Below, piece by piece: positions 7,826-17,188 of a DNA stretch of 64,000 nt. The notes under the pieces are model-generated. The model had not been told where the DNA came from, did not search any database, and worked only from the letters and a program-made list of their open reading frames with translations. Both the position numbers and the translations under genes were made by a program. How positions within the stretch are numbered: position 1 is the first letter of the stretch; every line of letters starts with the position of its first letter. This stretch comes from Bacillota bacterium (GTDB taxonomy: Bacteria > Bacillota > Clostridia > Lachnospirales > Lachnospiraceae), in NCBI GenBank assembly GCA_023390555.1, contig JAEWCQ010000007.1:62001-126000 (forward strand). The letters are read 5' to 3'.

Positions 7826-8800
7826 TCATTCGGAAGAGTCCAGCGGAAACAGTATTTTCTGAGTTTCGGCATCATACATATTATCTTTTGTAACAAAGGT
7901 TGTATCTGTATAGACCTGTTTCTCTGTCTTATTTCCCTTAATCAGATTGTACGCTGTCTCCACACCGATGTAGCCCATGGCATAGGGATTCTGCACGATC
8001 AGTCCATCCATTTCACCGGTTTCCAGCATTCCAATCGACACGATATTGTTATCAAAGCCGATGACCTGAATGTGATCCTGCTTGTTTAGCTCCTGTATTG
8101 CATAACCTACCCCCAGGGTTGTCCACTCATTAAAGGTCGCGATGACATTGATCTCCGGATGCTCCTGTAACATCGTCTTTGTCGCATCGGAGGCGGATGT
8201 TATATTGGAATCCACGTTGACGGTATAGGCGATGTTTGTCCGAGCATCCTTTTCCACTTCCTCCGTAAAACCCTCCTGTCTCTGCTGCCCATTGGCAGAA
8301 TTAACATCAAAATTGACAATTCCGATGTTGAGTGTCTCTGCCTTATTTTCAAGCACTGCCTTTGCGGCAAGTTCCCCGGCCATATAATTATCTGTGCTGA
8401 TTTCCGACTCTACACGGTTACTGTCGATCCCGCTGTCCACAATGACGATACGGATTCCCTGGTCACTTGCCTTTTCCACCTGCTCCACAAGTTTTTTACT
8501 GTCAATCGCAGACAACACAATGGCATCTACCTGACGGTCGATGGCTTCGCCGATCAATCGGTTCTGTTCCTCATAATCTTCCTCATTATCCGGACCCTCA
8601 AATGTCACATTCACGTTATATTCACTTGCCGCCGTATTCACACCGCTCTGTATCGTCTTCCAGAAATTTGACGTCATGGATTTCGCAATAAAGGCAATCT
8701 GAATCTGAGGGGTCTCCCTCACATCCCCACATCCTGTCAGAATGCTGACACTTAAGGACACGGCAAGCACCGCCGCTATATACTTTTTATAGTTTTTCAT
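7826..8800 (-). CDS. Sugar-binding lipoprotein paired with a two-component system
   Basis: A 324-residue lipoprotein with lipobox LTGC (Cys24) and a type I periplasmic binding domain of the ribose/galactose family (QIAFIAKSMTSNFWKTIQSG, DAIVLSAIDSKKLVEQVEKA, IVIVDSGIDSNRV, ISTDNYMAGELAAKAVLE, VIGFDNNIVSIGMLETGEMDGLIVQNP). It begins 15 bases after the histidine kinase stop and precedes mglB by 172 bases. A second binding protein without its own permease, next to a YesM-type kinase, suggests it presents sugar to the kinase sensor domain or shares MglAC. Both options are inference. Confidence 0.88.
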   Translation of the reverse strand: MKNYKKYIAAVLAVSLSVSILTGCGDVRETPQIQIAFIAKSMTSNFWKTIQSGVNTAASEYNVNVTFEGPDNEEDYEEQNRLIGEAIDRQVDAIVLSAIDSKKLVEQVEKASDQGIRIVIVDSGIDSNRVESEISTDNYMAGELAAKAVLENKAETLNIGIVNFDVNSANGQQRQEGFTEEVEKDARTNIAYTVNVDSNITSASDATKTMLQEHPEINVIATFNEWTTLGVGYAIQELNKQDHIQVIGFDNNIVSIGMLETGEMDGLIVQNPYAMGYIGVETAYNLIKGNKTEKQVYTDTTFVTKDNMYDAETQKILFPLDSSE

Positions 8801-8815
8801 GCTTCACCTTCCAGT

Positions 8816-10567
8816 CTACGTAAGATTCATACGTTCGATATCTTCCTGCGTCACTTTCGGAAAACGAATATAGATTGTAGTTCCCTCATCCAATTCGCTC
8901 TCAATCTTCAATCCATACCCTTCTCCGAAATAAATACGGATTCTGTCGTTTACATTTTTAATTCCGATTCCAAAATTATCCTTCGTATCGTGATGGATAA
9001 TCTTTGCACACTGTTCCTGCGTCATGCCGATTCCGTTATCCGATACGGAAAACAGAATATCATCCCCATCCTCTACGGCACGGATCCGAATCTCACCTTC
9101 GCCGCACATGCCGTCTATTCCATGTATAATGGCATTCTCGATGATTGGCTGGAGCGTAATCTTGTTACACAGATATTTTAAAATGCCCTCTTCTACTTCA
9201 AAGCTGTACTGGAACTGATTCTTGTAACGAAAGCTCTGAATTACCATGTAGTTCTTGGCATGCTGCAGTTCATTTTCAATGGTAATGAATTCCTTTCCCT
9301 TACTGATACTGATTCGAAACAGCTTTGCCAGGGCACTGACCATTTCCACAGCACGCTCCATCTCGCCCTGCTCGCACATCCACTGGATGGAATCCAGGGT
9401 ATTATACAGAAAATGGGGATTGATCTGCGTCTGGAGTGCCTTTAACTCTGTCTTACGCAGTGATATTTCTTCTTTTTTCACCCGCTCCATCAGCTGCTGT
9501 ATCATCCTTACCATATGCTCAAACGACTCCGACAGCAACTGAACCTCATAGATTCCGGGCGCAGCCTCATACTGGAAAGACTGGGCATTCTGTTCAAATT
9601 CCCGCATCGCACCCACCATATCCCGGACAGGTTTACTTACTTTTCTTGTGAACAGGAGAATCGTTACGAGGGCGATCAGAATGCAGAAGCAGACACTGAT
9701 ACCGAATATTCCAAGCATGTGATTCATCTTATCCTGAATCATCTCATCCGTATAGCTGACGCCTACCACCCGCCAATATCCGTTTTCCAGTGTCGACAGT
9801 GAATAAATCACATCTCCGCTGACTTCCACCCCATCTTTTAATCCGGAAAGTTCCTCCAGATCTTCCTTTTTCAGCCCCGCATAGATCAACTGCTGCTGCG
9901 GATGATAGACAAGATTTCCCTCATCATCAATCACAAAGCAATATCCATGCTGTCCGATACTTACGCTGTCCACATAGGAGAGAATGGAGAAAAACCGAAC
10001 GTCCATTACCAGATACACCTTACCGCCGTACACATCCAGATCCATCGGAATGCCAACGGACGACACCCATGGATAATATCCTTCAAAAATATTCTGCACA
10101 TGGGGCGCAGACATTTCATAATCCTGCTGTTCAAATAATTCCGGCAGAAAAGACAGATCACTGCTTCTGCTGCCTTTTAACATTTTGCCGGAAGTACCGC
10201 ATTCCACTACATTCCCGTCTTCGTCATAAATCACAAGTGAAACCAGATTACTCTGAATCTGCACCATGGAATTCAGATACCGGTTGATTTCATTTCTGGT
10301 CTGACAGCGCTCAATCTCTTTCTGTACCAGCATCAGGTCATTTTTCATCTCATCGGCATAGATTTCAATCGTATTTGCGACCTGGGACACGGCCTGCTGT
10401 GAATTCAGTGTTGCAGTCTGGTAAAGAGAATTCCGATAGATACCCGTAAACACGATTGCATTTGACAGCATCAGGATCAAAAACAGGACACTGATCAGCA
10501 GACTCATGAATCTCGAAAGGGACAGACGACCTGTTACCACCCTTTTTACATTATTTATTCTTTTCAT
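8816..10567 (-). CDS. Sensor histidine kinase, YesM family
   Basis: A 583-residue membrane kinase. Transmembrane helices lie at about 20-42 and 284-306, flanking an extracytoplasmic sensor of roughly 240 residues that looks like a Cache domain (FVIDDEGNLVYHP near 211). A HAMP-like linker follows at 307-360, then a His_kinase domain with QINPHFLYNTLDSIQWMC (His385), and an ATPase domain with N box IIENAIIHGI (475-484), G1 DNGIGM (510) and G2 GIGIKN (533). It overlaps the response regulator stop by four bases (ATGA), so translation is coupled. It probably senses a sugar or a sugar-loaded binding protein and phosphorylates the adjacent regulator. Confidence 0.93.
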   Translation of the reverse strand: MKRINNVKRVVTGRLSLSRFMSLLISVLFLILMLSNAIVFTGIYRNSLYQTATLNSQQAVSQVANTIEIYADEMKNDLMLVQKEIERCQTRNEINRYLNSMVQIQSNLVSLVIYDEDGNVVECGTSGKMLKGSRSSDLSFLPELFEQQDYEMSAPHVQNIFEGYYPWVSSVGIPMDLDVYGGKVYLVMDVRFFSILSYVDSVSIGQHGYCFVIDDEGNLVYHPQQQLIYAGLKKEDLEELSGLKDGVEVSGDVIYSLSTLENGYWRVVGVSYTDEMIQDKMNHMLGIFGISVCFCILIALVTILLFTRKVSKPVRDMVGAMREFEQNAQSFQYEAAPGIYEVQLLSESFEHMVRMIQQLMERVKKEEISLRKTELKALQTQINPHFLYNTLDSIQWMCEQGEMERAVEMVSALAKLFRISISKGKEFITIENELQHAKNYMVIQSFRYKNQFQYSFEVEEGILKYLCNKITLQPIIENAIIHGIDGMCGEGEIRIRAVEDGDDILFSVSDNGIGMTQEQCAKIIHHDTKDNFGIGIKNVNDRIRIYFGEGYGLKIESELDEGTTIYIRFPKVTQEDIERMNLT

Positions 10568-12162
10568 ACATTTCTCACGGATTCCCTCATCTTATTTGGT
10601 GATATACCATAGTATTTTTTATAGCAGTAACTAAAATAGTGGTGATCGCTGTATCCGCATTCGTTCGCGATTTCCAGAATCTTTTTTGAGGAGCAGAGCA
10701 GATATTCTTTTGCGACTTCCATACGTTTCTGGGTGAGGATATTTACAAACGTATCTCCCTGGATTTTCTTAAACAGACTGCTCAGATAACTGGAGCTCAC
10801 ATGCAGCCGCTCGCTTAAGGAAGCGAGTGAAAGATCCTCATCCCGGTACTCCTCCTGAATGATGCGCAGGCCCTCCTCACAGATCACTTCCGAATTCATC
10901 CGGCGCTGTCTGCCGATCATATCTCTTGCTTCCAATGCAAACCGGACAATCTCTCCTTCGATATCTTCATGCGCATAATGCAGGAACAGCTTTTCCGGAA
11001 AAGAAAGCCCTTTTAAAATCTGCTCCACATTCTCCTCCTCTGCCACACTGCATGCAGATGCATAAATCGTTGACATAATCTGAAGCAGCAGAAAATTGCT
11101 GTTTTTTTTCCGGTCATTGTGCATCGTATTCTGCAGGAATTCCTGCAAAACCTCCTGCTCTCCCGTTTTTAAGAGCCGCTCCAGTTCCGAAGTGATATCA
11201 CTGATGTATTCACTGGAATAAGTTCCCACTTTTTCCATATCAGAAATAAAAAACGGCTCATTCTTCTCTCCCTGTGAATAATCACAGGCCGCAAGCGCTT
11301 CCAGATAGGCTTCATTACCCTCTGAAAGATGCTCAAATTCCTTGCTGACGCCCACAATGCAATCCACATTCCAGATCCGCTTCGCATTCTGGATGATCTC
11401 TTTTGCAAAAATAGCCGCATATTTTTTCAAATCCCGCTCCGTGCTCGATACCAGTGAAATGATTTTGCCGTTCGAATATGCACTGCCGGAATAGACATAT
11501 TTTTTCAGTATGGTATCCAAAAAACCGACATGCTCCGGACGCACGGAATTATTTCCCTGCTCATCGCTGAATTCCGTCACAAGCGTCATGTAGCAGATTG
11601 TCTCTGCCTCTGATTTGCGGATGCCAAGCTCGACTGCCCGTGTGTCGAGATAAGCAAGCATTTTGGGATTCTCTTTTGCCCGATTACCGTCCAAAAATAC
11701 AGAGAGCAGAAATGCCTCCGTCTGATACTCTTTTTCCCGCTCCTTTTCATCCATCATATCCTGCAGTGACTTTAACTGTTTGACCTTCTCATCCATCTTC
11801 TCCCGAATGGAAATGAGCTCTCCGGTCAGTTCCGCCGCAGAAATCGGCTTCAGCAGATAGCTTATGATGTTGTACTGGATTGCCTGCTGCGCATAAGAGA
11901 AATCATCGTATCCGCTTAAGAACGCAATATTCATTGCCGGTCTGATTTCCCGCGCGCGCCTTGCCAGATCGATACCCGACAGAAACGGCATCTTGATATC
12001 CGTTAAAAGCAGGTCGGGCTCCAGCCTCTCCACCAGTTCCAGTGCTTCAATCCCATTTTCAGCCTCTCCAATTACTTCAAATCCTATCTCTTCCCACTTA
12101 ATCATCCGAACCATCGCATTGCGCAGTTCGATCTCATCATCGGCTACTACTACTGTATACAT
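10564..12162 (-). CDS. Response regulator with AraC-type DNA-binding domain, YesN family
   Basis: A 532-residue regulator. The receiver domain occupies 1-120 with acidic pocket Asp8-Asp9, phosphoacceptor Asp55 (LLLTDIKMP) and Lys105 (LLKP). A long linker of about 300 residues follows. The C-terminal 100 residues are an AraC/XylS helix-turn-helix pair (SLASLSERLHVSSSYLSSLF and IANECGYSDHHYFSYCYKK). It is the first gene of the sugar locus and probably activates mglBAC. Its start is preceded by a G-rich GAGGGG/GGGGA stretch. It lies 174 bases from the carB end, separated by the car terminator. Confidence 0.93.
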   Translation of the reverse strand: MYTVVVADDEIELRNAMVRMIKWEEIGFEVIGEAENGIEALELVERLEPDLLLTDIKMPFLSGIDLARRAREIRPAMNIAFLSGYDDFSYAQQAIQYNIISYLLKPISAAELTGELISIREKMDEKVKQLKSLQDMMDEKEREKEYQTEAFLLSVFLDGNRAKENPKMLAYLDTRAVELGIRKSEAETICYMTLVTEFSDEQGNNSVRPEHVGFLDTILKKYVYSGSAYSNGKIISLVSSTERDLKKYAAIFAKEIIQNAKRIWNVDCIVGVSKEFEHLSEGNEAYLEALAACDYSQGEKNEPFFISDMEKVGTYSSEYISDITSELERLLKTGEQEVLQEFLQNTMHNDRKKNSNFLLLQIMSTIYASACSVAEEENVEQILKGLSFPEKLFLHYAHEDIEGEIVRFALEARDMIGRQRRMNSEVICEEGLRIIQEEYRDEDLSLASLSERLHVSSSYLSSLFKKIQGDTFVNILTQKRMEVAKEYLLCSSKKILEIANECGYSDHHYFSYCYKKYYGISPNKMRESVRNV

Positions 12163-12251
12163 TCCCCAACCCCTCGCTTCTTCTCAAAGACCTTCTTCCT
12201 GTTTCTGTCCTTATCTTATATTGTTTCTTTTTGAAAAACAATATGCAAATG

Positions 12252-12308
12252 AAAAAAGCCCGTCCGCTGTCAAAGGTTCAAGCAGGAACCCTTGGCAGCA
12301 GACAGGCT
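12252..12308 (-). terminator. Intrinsic terminator of carAB
   Basis: A long near-perfect hairpin of 23 bp (three wobbles, one mismatch) with a five-base loop and a T6 run, 28 bases past the carB stop. Confidence 0.88.
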
Positions 12309-12336
12309 GTTCTGTGTCACTCAATTTTTATTTCAT

Positions 12337-15300
12337 TTAAACATTTTTGACCTTAGCGATATCAACCAGAGTCAATTCTTCATTCGCATGTTCGAGACTG
12401 GTTGCAAGTGCATTCGCCGTATCCATGGCTGTAATACAGTAAACACCTGTCTCAATGGCATTTCTGCGGATCAGGAATCCGTCTCTGTTTTTATCGCCGT
12501 TGCCCTGTGTCGGTGTATCGATGACAAGGTCTATTTTATGTCCTAAAATCAGATCCATCACATTCGGTGATTCCTGTGAGATTTTATTGACTCGCAGCGC
12601 ATTGACTCCATGTTCCTGCAAATATTTGGCCGTGCTTCTGGTCGCATAGATCTTGTAACCCAGTGCTTTAAACCGCTTTGCAACGCCCACAGCTTCCGGT
12701 TTGTCCGCATCTTTTACGGTCATGATCATCTGCTTGTACTTCGGCAGTGTGATGCCTGCACCCAGAAATGCCTTATAGAGTGCCTCGTTAAAGGTCTTGC
12801 CAATTCCCAGGCATTCTCCGGTGGATTTCATTTCCGGTCCAAGGCTGATTTCTGCCCCGCGCAGCTTTTCAAAAGAGAACACCGGCATCTTAATTGCGAT
12901 GTAATCTGCTTCCGGCTGTAGTCCCGGTGTATAACCAAGTTCTTTAATTGTGCTACCAATAATGACCTTTGTCGCAAGATCTACGATTGGAATACCGGTT
13001 ACCTTGCTGATATACGGCACGGTTCTGGAAGAACGCGGATTTACCTCGATGACATATACCTCTTCGTCCATAACAATAAACTGGATGTTGATCAGCCCGA
13101 CTACATGAAGTGCTTTCGCAAGTCTTCTGGTATATTCGGTCAGAATCTCTTTGACTTTCTCACTGATTGTCGGTGCCGGGTATACGGAAATACTGTCTCC
13201 AGAGTGCACGCCGGTACGTTCGATATGCTCCATGATACCAGGAATCAGAATGTCGGTTCCGTCGCAGACCGCATCTACCTCAATTTCCTTTCCCTGCAGA
13301 TATTTATCTACCAGAATCGGATGATCCTGTGCAATACGGTTGATGATGCCGATGAATTCCTCGATTTCATCATCATTGAACGCTATTTTCATACCCTGTC
13401 CGCCAAGTACGTAGGAAGGACGCACCAGTACCGGGTATCCGAGTCCGTTCGCAACTTCTTTTGCCTCATCAGCGGTAAACACCGTTTTACCTGCGGCTCT
13501 TGGAATCTGGGTCTCTTCGAGAATCTTATCAAAGAGTTCACGGTCTTCGGCTGCATCTACGTCCTCTGCCTTGGTGCCAAGAATGGTCACGCCCATCTTC
13601 ATCAGGCTTTCGGTCAGCTTGATGGCCGTCTGTCCGCCGAACTGCACCACCGCACCGTCCGGCTTCTCCAGCCTTACAATGCTTTCCACATCTTCCGGTG
13701 TCAGCGGTTCGAAATACAGTTTGTCCGCAATATCGAAATCAGTGGACACTGTCTCCGGATTATTGTTCACAATAATCGTCTCATAGCCTTCTTTGGAAAA
13801 AGCCCAGGTGCTGTGCACCGAACAATAGTCGAATTCAATACCCTGTCCGATTCGGATCGGGCCCGATCCGAGAACGAGAATCTTTTTTCGTCCGGTGGTT
13901 TCTTCCGCTTCATTTTCACTTCCGAATACGGAATAATAATACGGTGTGGATGCTTCAAACTCTGCGGCACAGGTATCTACCATCTTGAATGCCGCAATGA
14001 TTCCATTGTCATAACGAATCTGTTTGATTTCTTCCTCCGGTTTTCCGGTAAGTCTGCTGATGACACAATCCGGAAATTCAATCCGTTTTGCTTCTTTTAA
14101 CAATTCCGGTGTCAGTTCTTCCTGCTTCAGACGGTTCTCCATCTCCACAAGAATGGACAGTTTATCGATGAACCAGAGGTCTATTTTCGTAATCTCATGA
14201 ATAGTGTCGTAAGTCATGCCGCGCCGAAGTGCTTCCGCAATACAGAAAATTCTGCGGTCGTCAATTACTTCCAGTTCCCTTGTCAGTTCTTCATCGGTCA
14301 GTTTATCAAAGTCATAAGCTTCCATGCTGTCCACATGCTGTTCAAGTGAACGGACGGCTTTCATCAATGCACCTTCAAAGTTATCGCAGATACTCATGAC
14401 TTCACCGGTTGCCTTCATCTGGGTCGTCAGGGTTCTCTTGGCAGTAATGAATTTATCAAACGGAAGTCTTGGAATCTTAACGACACAATAATCCAGCATC
14501 GGTTCAAAGCTTGCATAGGTCTTACCTGTAATCGCATTTTTGATTTCATCGAGTGTATAGCCAAGCGCAATCTTAGCTGCCACCTTTGCAATCGGATAGC
14601 CGGTTGCCTTGGAAGCAAGTGCGGAGGAACGGCTGACACGCGGATTTACCTCGATGACACAGTATTCAAAAGAATCAGGTTTCAGCGCATACTGCACGTT
14701 ACATCCGCCGGTAATTTTTAATTCCGATATAATATTCAATGCCGATGTCCGCAGCATCTGATATTCTTTGTCACCCAGTGTCTGGGATGGTGCCACAACA
14801 ATCGAATCACCGGTATGTACCCCAACCGGATCGATGTTTTCCATGTTACATACGGTAATGCAATTTCCGTTCGCATCGCGCATTACTTCGTATTCGATTT
14901 CTTTCCAGCCTGCGATACAGCGCTCTACGAGCACCTCACCCACGCGGCTGAGGCGAAGTCCGTTGGTTAAGATCTCAATCAGTTCCGTCTCATTATTTGC
15001 AATTCCGCCGCCGCTTCCGCCTAAGGTATAAGCCGGCCGGAGCACAATCGGATAACCGATCGTATTCGTAAATGCAATACCGTCTTCCACATTATGGACC
15101 ACCTTGGACGCTGCACAAGGCTCTCCGATTTTTTCCATCGTATCCTTAAATTCCTGGCGATCTTCTGCTTTGCGGATGGTCTCAGCAGTCGTTCCGATCA
15201 GACGAACTCCATGCTTCTCTAAAAAGCCTGACTCTGCAAGCTCCATGCCAAGGTTCAGACCCGCCTGTCCGCCAAGAGTCGGAAGTACACTGTCCGGCTT

Positions 15301-15543
15301 TTCTTTTAAAATAATCTGCTCCAGTACCTTTACCGTCAGAGGTTCAATATAAACTTCATCTGCAATGTCCTTATCCGTCATGATGGTCGCCGGATTGGAG
15401 TTTACGAGTACGACTTCGATCCCCTCTTCTTTCAGAGAACGGCAGGCCTGCGTACCTGCGTAGTCAAACTCTGCTGCCTGTCCGATTATGATAGGTCCGG
15501 AACCGATGACTAATACTTTTTTAATATCCTGATTCTTTGGCAT
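12337..15543 (-). CDS. carB: Carbamoyl-phosphate synthase large subunit
   Basis: A 1068-residue enzyme of the usual length. It has two homologous ATP-grasp halves (VLVIGSGPIIIGQAAEFDYAG near the N-terminus and ILVLGSGPIRIGQGIEFDYC near residue 555), each with biotin-carboxylase-like motifs (RPAYTLGGSGGGIA and RPSYVLGGQGMKIA). A C-terminal MGS-like allosteric domain follows (IYATRSTAKYLQEHGV, IDLVIDTPTQGN). With CarA it makes carbamoyl phosphate from glutamine, bicarbonate and two ATP for pyrimidine and arginine synthesis. Its ATG shares one base with the carA TAA stop (TAATG), a typical coupled junction. Confidence 0.97.
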   Translation of the reverse strand: MPKNQDIKKVLVIGSGPIIIGQAAEFDYAGTQACRSLKEEGIEVVLVNSNPATIMTDKDIADEVYIEPLTVKVLEQIILKEKPDSVLPTLGGQAGLNLGMELAESGFLEKHGVRLIGTTAETIRKAEDRQEFKDTMEKIGEPCAASKVVHNVEDGIAFTNTIGYPIVLRPAYTLGGSGGGIANNETELIEILTNGLRLSRVGEVLVERCIAGWKEIEYEVMRDANGNCITVCNMENIDPVGVHTGDSIVVAPSQTLGDKEYQMLRTSALNIISELKITGGCNVQYALKPDSFEYCVIEVNPRVSRSSALASKATGYPIAKVAAKIALGYTLDEIKNAITGKTYASFEPMLDYCVVKIPRLPFDKFITAKRTLTTQMKATGEVMSICDNFEGALMKAVRSLEQHVDSMEAYDFDKLTDEELTRELEVIDDRRIFCIAEALRRGMTYDTIHEITKIDLWFIDKLSILVEMENRLKQEELTPELLKEAKRIEFPDCVISRLTGKPEEEIKQIRYDNGIIAAFKMVDTCAAEFEASTPYYYSVFGSENEAEETTGRKKILVLGSGPIRIGQGIEFDYCSVHSTWAFSKEGYETIIVNNNPETVSTDFDIADKLYFEPLTPEDVESIVRLEKPDGAVVQFGGQTAIKLTESLMKMGVTILGTKAEDVDAAEDRELFDKILEETQIPRAAGKTVFTADEAKEVANGLGYPVLVRPSYVLGGQGMKIAFNDDEIEEFIGIINRIAQDHPILVDKYLQGKEIEVDAVCDGTDILIPGIMEHIERTGVHSGDSISVYPAPTISEKVKEILTEYTRRLAKALHVVGLINIQFIVMDEEVYVIEVNPRSSRTVPYISKVTGIPIVDLATKVIIGSTIKELGYTPGLQPEADYIAIKMPVFSFEKLRGAEISLGPEMKSTGECLGIGKTFNEALYKAFLGAGITLPKYKQMIMTVKDADKPEAVGVAKRFKALGYKIYATRSTAKYLQEHGVNALRVNKISQESPNVMDLILGHKIDLVIDTPTQGNGDKNRDGFLIRRNAIETGVYCITAMDTANALATSLEHANEELTLVDIAKVKNV

Positions 15544-16613
15544 TATTTTGTTCCTCCCATCATCTCAATGAATCTCTCAAACAAATAGGAACTGTCCTGC
15601 GGTCCCGGACAAGCTTCCGGATGAAACTGCACGGTAAAGATATTTTTGCCGATATATTCGAGACCTTCGTTTGTTGAGTCATTTACATTTGTGAATGCAG
15701 GTCTTGCAATCTTCTCATCCAGTGTATCCGTATCCACGACATACCCATGATTCTGTGAGGAAATATAGACACGGTTTGTCTTCAGATCCTTGACCGGATG
15801 ATTGCCGCCGCGATGACCATATTTTAACTTATGTGTATCCGCACCGGTTGCAAGTGCCATCAGCTGATGTCCGAGACAGATTGCAAATATCGGTGTATCG
15901 GAATCATAAAGCTTTTTGATCTCTTTGATGATCTCGGTACATTCCTTCGGATCTCCAGGGCCGTTGCTCAGCATAATTCCGTCCGGATTGTCAGCCAGAA
16001 TTTCTTCTGCTGTCGCATGTGCCGGATAAATGGTCACTTCACAGCCGCGTTTATTTAAGGACTGGGCGATGTTGTTTTTTGCACCAAAGTCCATCAGTGC
16101 AACCCTTTTTCCTTTTCCTTCTAATACTCGTTTCTCATTGCAGGTAACCTTGTCCACCACATTGCCTGCATTGAATGTCTTTAAGCGGGAAATGATTTCT
16201 TCTATATTATAATTCTCATCTGTGGTAATCATACCATTCATGGTTCCTTTTTCACGAAGAATCTTGGTCAATGCTCTCGTATCGATTCCTGCGATTCCCG
16301 GGATATCGTGCTTTTTCAGGAAATCCTGTATGGTTCCCTCACAACGGAAATTGCTCGGCATCCTGGATAATTCCCGGACGATGTATCCGTCTACCCATGG
16401 CTGTCCAGACTCCATATCCGGTGTGACTCCATAATTTCCAATCAGCGGATACGTCATGACGACCGCCTGACCAGCATAGGACGGGTCGGTTAAAACCTCC
16501 AAATATCCTGTCATTGACGTGTTAAATACTATTTCGCTTATCATTTCCCTGGTAGAGCCAATACTGGTTCCGGTAAATATATTTCCGTCTTCGAGTATAA
16601 GAAAAGCTTTCAT
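15543..16613 (-). CDS. carA: Carbamoyl-phosphate synthase small subunit
   Basis: A 356-residue glutaminase subunit. The N-terminal CPSase domain shows EDGNIFTGTSIGS, IVFNTSMTGYLEVLTDPSYAGQ and IAGIDTRALTKILREKG. The C-terminal class I amidotransferase domain has the nucleophile Cys in FAICLGHQLMALA and the catalytic His in FTVQFHPEACPGP. It produces ammonia for CarB. The ATG lies behind GAAAGGACAGG, a usable ribosome site. No pyrimidine or arginine genes flank it in this window, so the operon stands alone with its own terminator and a long leader. Confidence 0.96.
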   Translation of the reverse strand: MKAFLILEDGNIFTGTSIGSTREMISEIVFNTSMTGYLEVLTDPSYAGQAVVMTYPLIGNYGVTPDMESGQPWVDGYIVRELSRMPSNFRCEGTIQDFLKKHDIPGIAGIDTRALTKILREKGTMNGMITTDENYNIEEIISRLKTFNAGNVVDKVTCNEKRVLEGKGKRVALMDFGAKNNIAQSLNKRGCEVTIYPAHATAEEILADNPDGIMLSNGPGDPKECTEIIKEIKKLYDSDTPIFAICLGHQLMALATGADTHKLKYGHRGGNHPVKDLKTNRVYISSQNHGYVVDTDTLDEKIARPAFTNVNDSTNEGLEYIGKNIFTVQFHPEACPGPQDSSYLFERFIEMMGGTK

Positions 16614-17134
16614 TCATTCACCCTGTCCTTTCTAAATTTTCCCAAAAAAAAAAAATTATTTTTTCTTTTTTCCTGTTCCATGCACATGTAGCGCATGTCC
16701 AATACCATCAAGAATGCCATCGGCAGCCGGTAATTGCCTTTGTAAATCTTTTTGATACCTAAATTGTAAAAAGTTTATCATATAACTGACGATTTTTCAA
16801 CCTTTTTCGCACAACAAATAGTGCTCAAGTTTCATGCATATTTATTCACTTTTTATGCATTTTTAATAAATTCGCAAAAAGATCGCGATCTTACCTGAAA
16901 TCCCAGGAATCGTGCATCCTATCATTTTTGGAAAATACTTACATTTTGCCCAATGAATATAAATTCATTCCAACTAGAAAAGACCCTCCATTGATACTTC
17001 TTCCAATTCTCCGGAGTCAGGCTCTTCTTGCGCCGTGAGAATCTCTCTGGTTCCAGATTCCTCTTCTTTTTGTCTTTTTAATCATAACATATTTATATCA
17101 ATAGATAAATATCTATTCTGACCCAGATACAAAA
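16614..17134. other. carA-serS intergenic region and carA leader
   Basis: Over 500 bases without a supported gene. Next to carA the minus strand holds an A-rich stretch running into T12 (about 16643-16654), preceded by two mutually exclusive short stems around ACATG-cgcta-CATGT (near 16683-16699). A 7-bp dyad ATAGATA-aa-TATCTAT lies at 17101-17116. Between 17086 and 16979 the minus strand has an acidic reading frame of about 33 codons (EEESGTREIL..., ...PDSGELEEVS) that begins right after a stop and has no start codon, possibly a gene remnant. No PyrR-binding-site consensus was recognised by eye. Confidence 0.4.
16772..16800 (-). promoter_or_regulatory. Candidate carAB promoter
   Basis: TTGAAA-17-TAAACT on the minus strand, predicting a leader of about 150 bases before carA. 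The -35 is good, the -10 moderate. Confidence 0.4.
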
Positions 17135-17170
17135 ATGGTACGCCAATCTTCTTTCCGATTGACATACCAT
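17135..17170 (-). terminator. Intrinsic terminator of serS
   Basis: On the minus strand ATGGTATGTCAATC pairs with GATTGGCGTACCAT (two wobbles) around an 8-base loop, followed by TTTTTG. Confidence 0.85.
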
Positions 17171-17188
17171 CTCTTTTAAGCATCTGCC

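Noticed and set aside
13105..14100. 331-codon open frame on the plus strand opposite carB
   Set aside because: It is a shadow of a long conserved gene on the other strand, has no plausible domain and no ribosome site.
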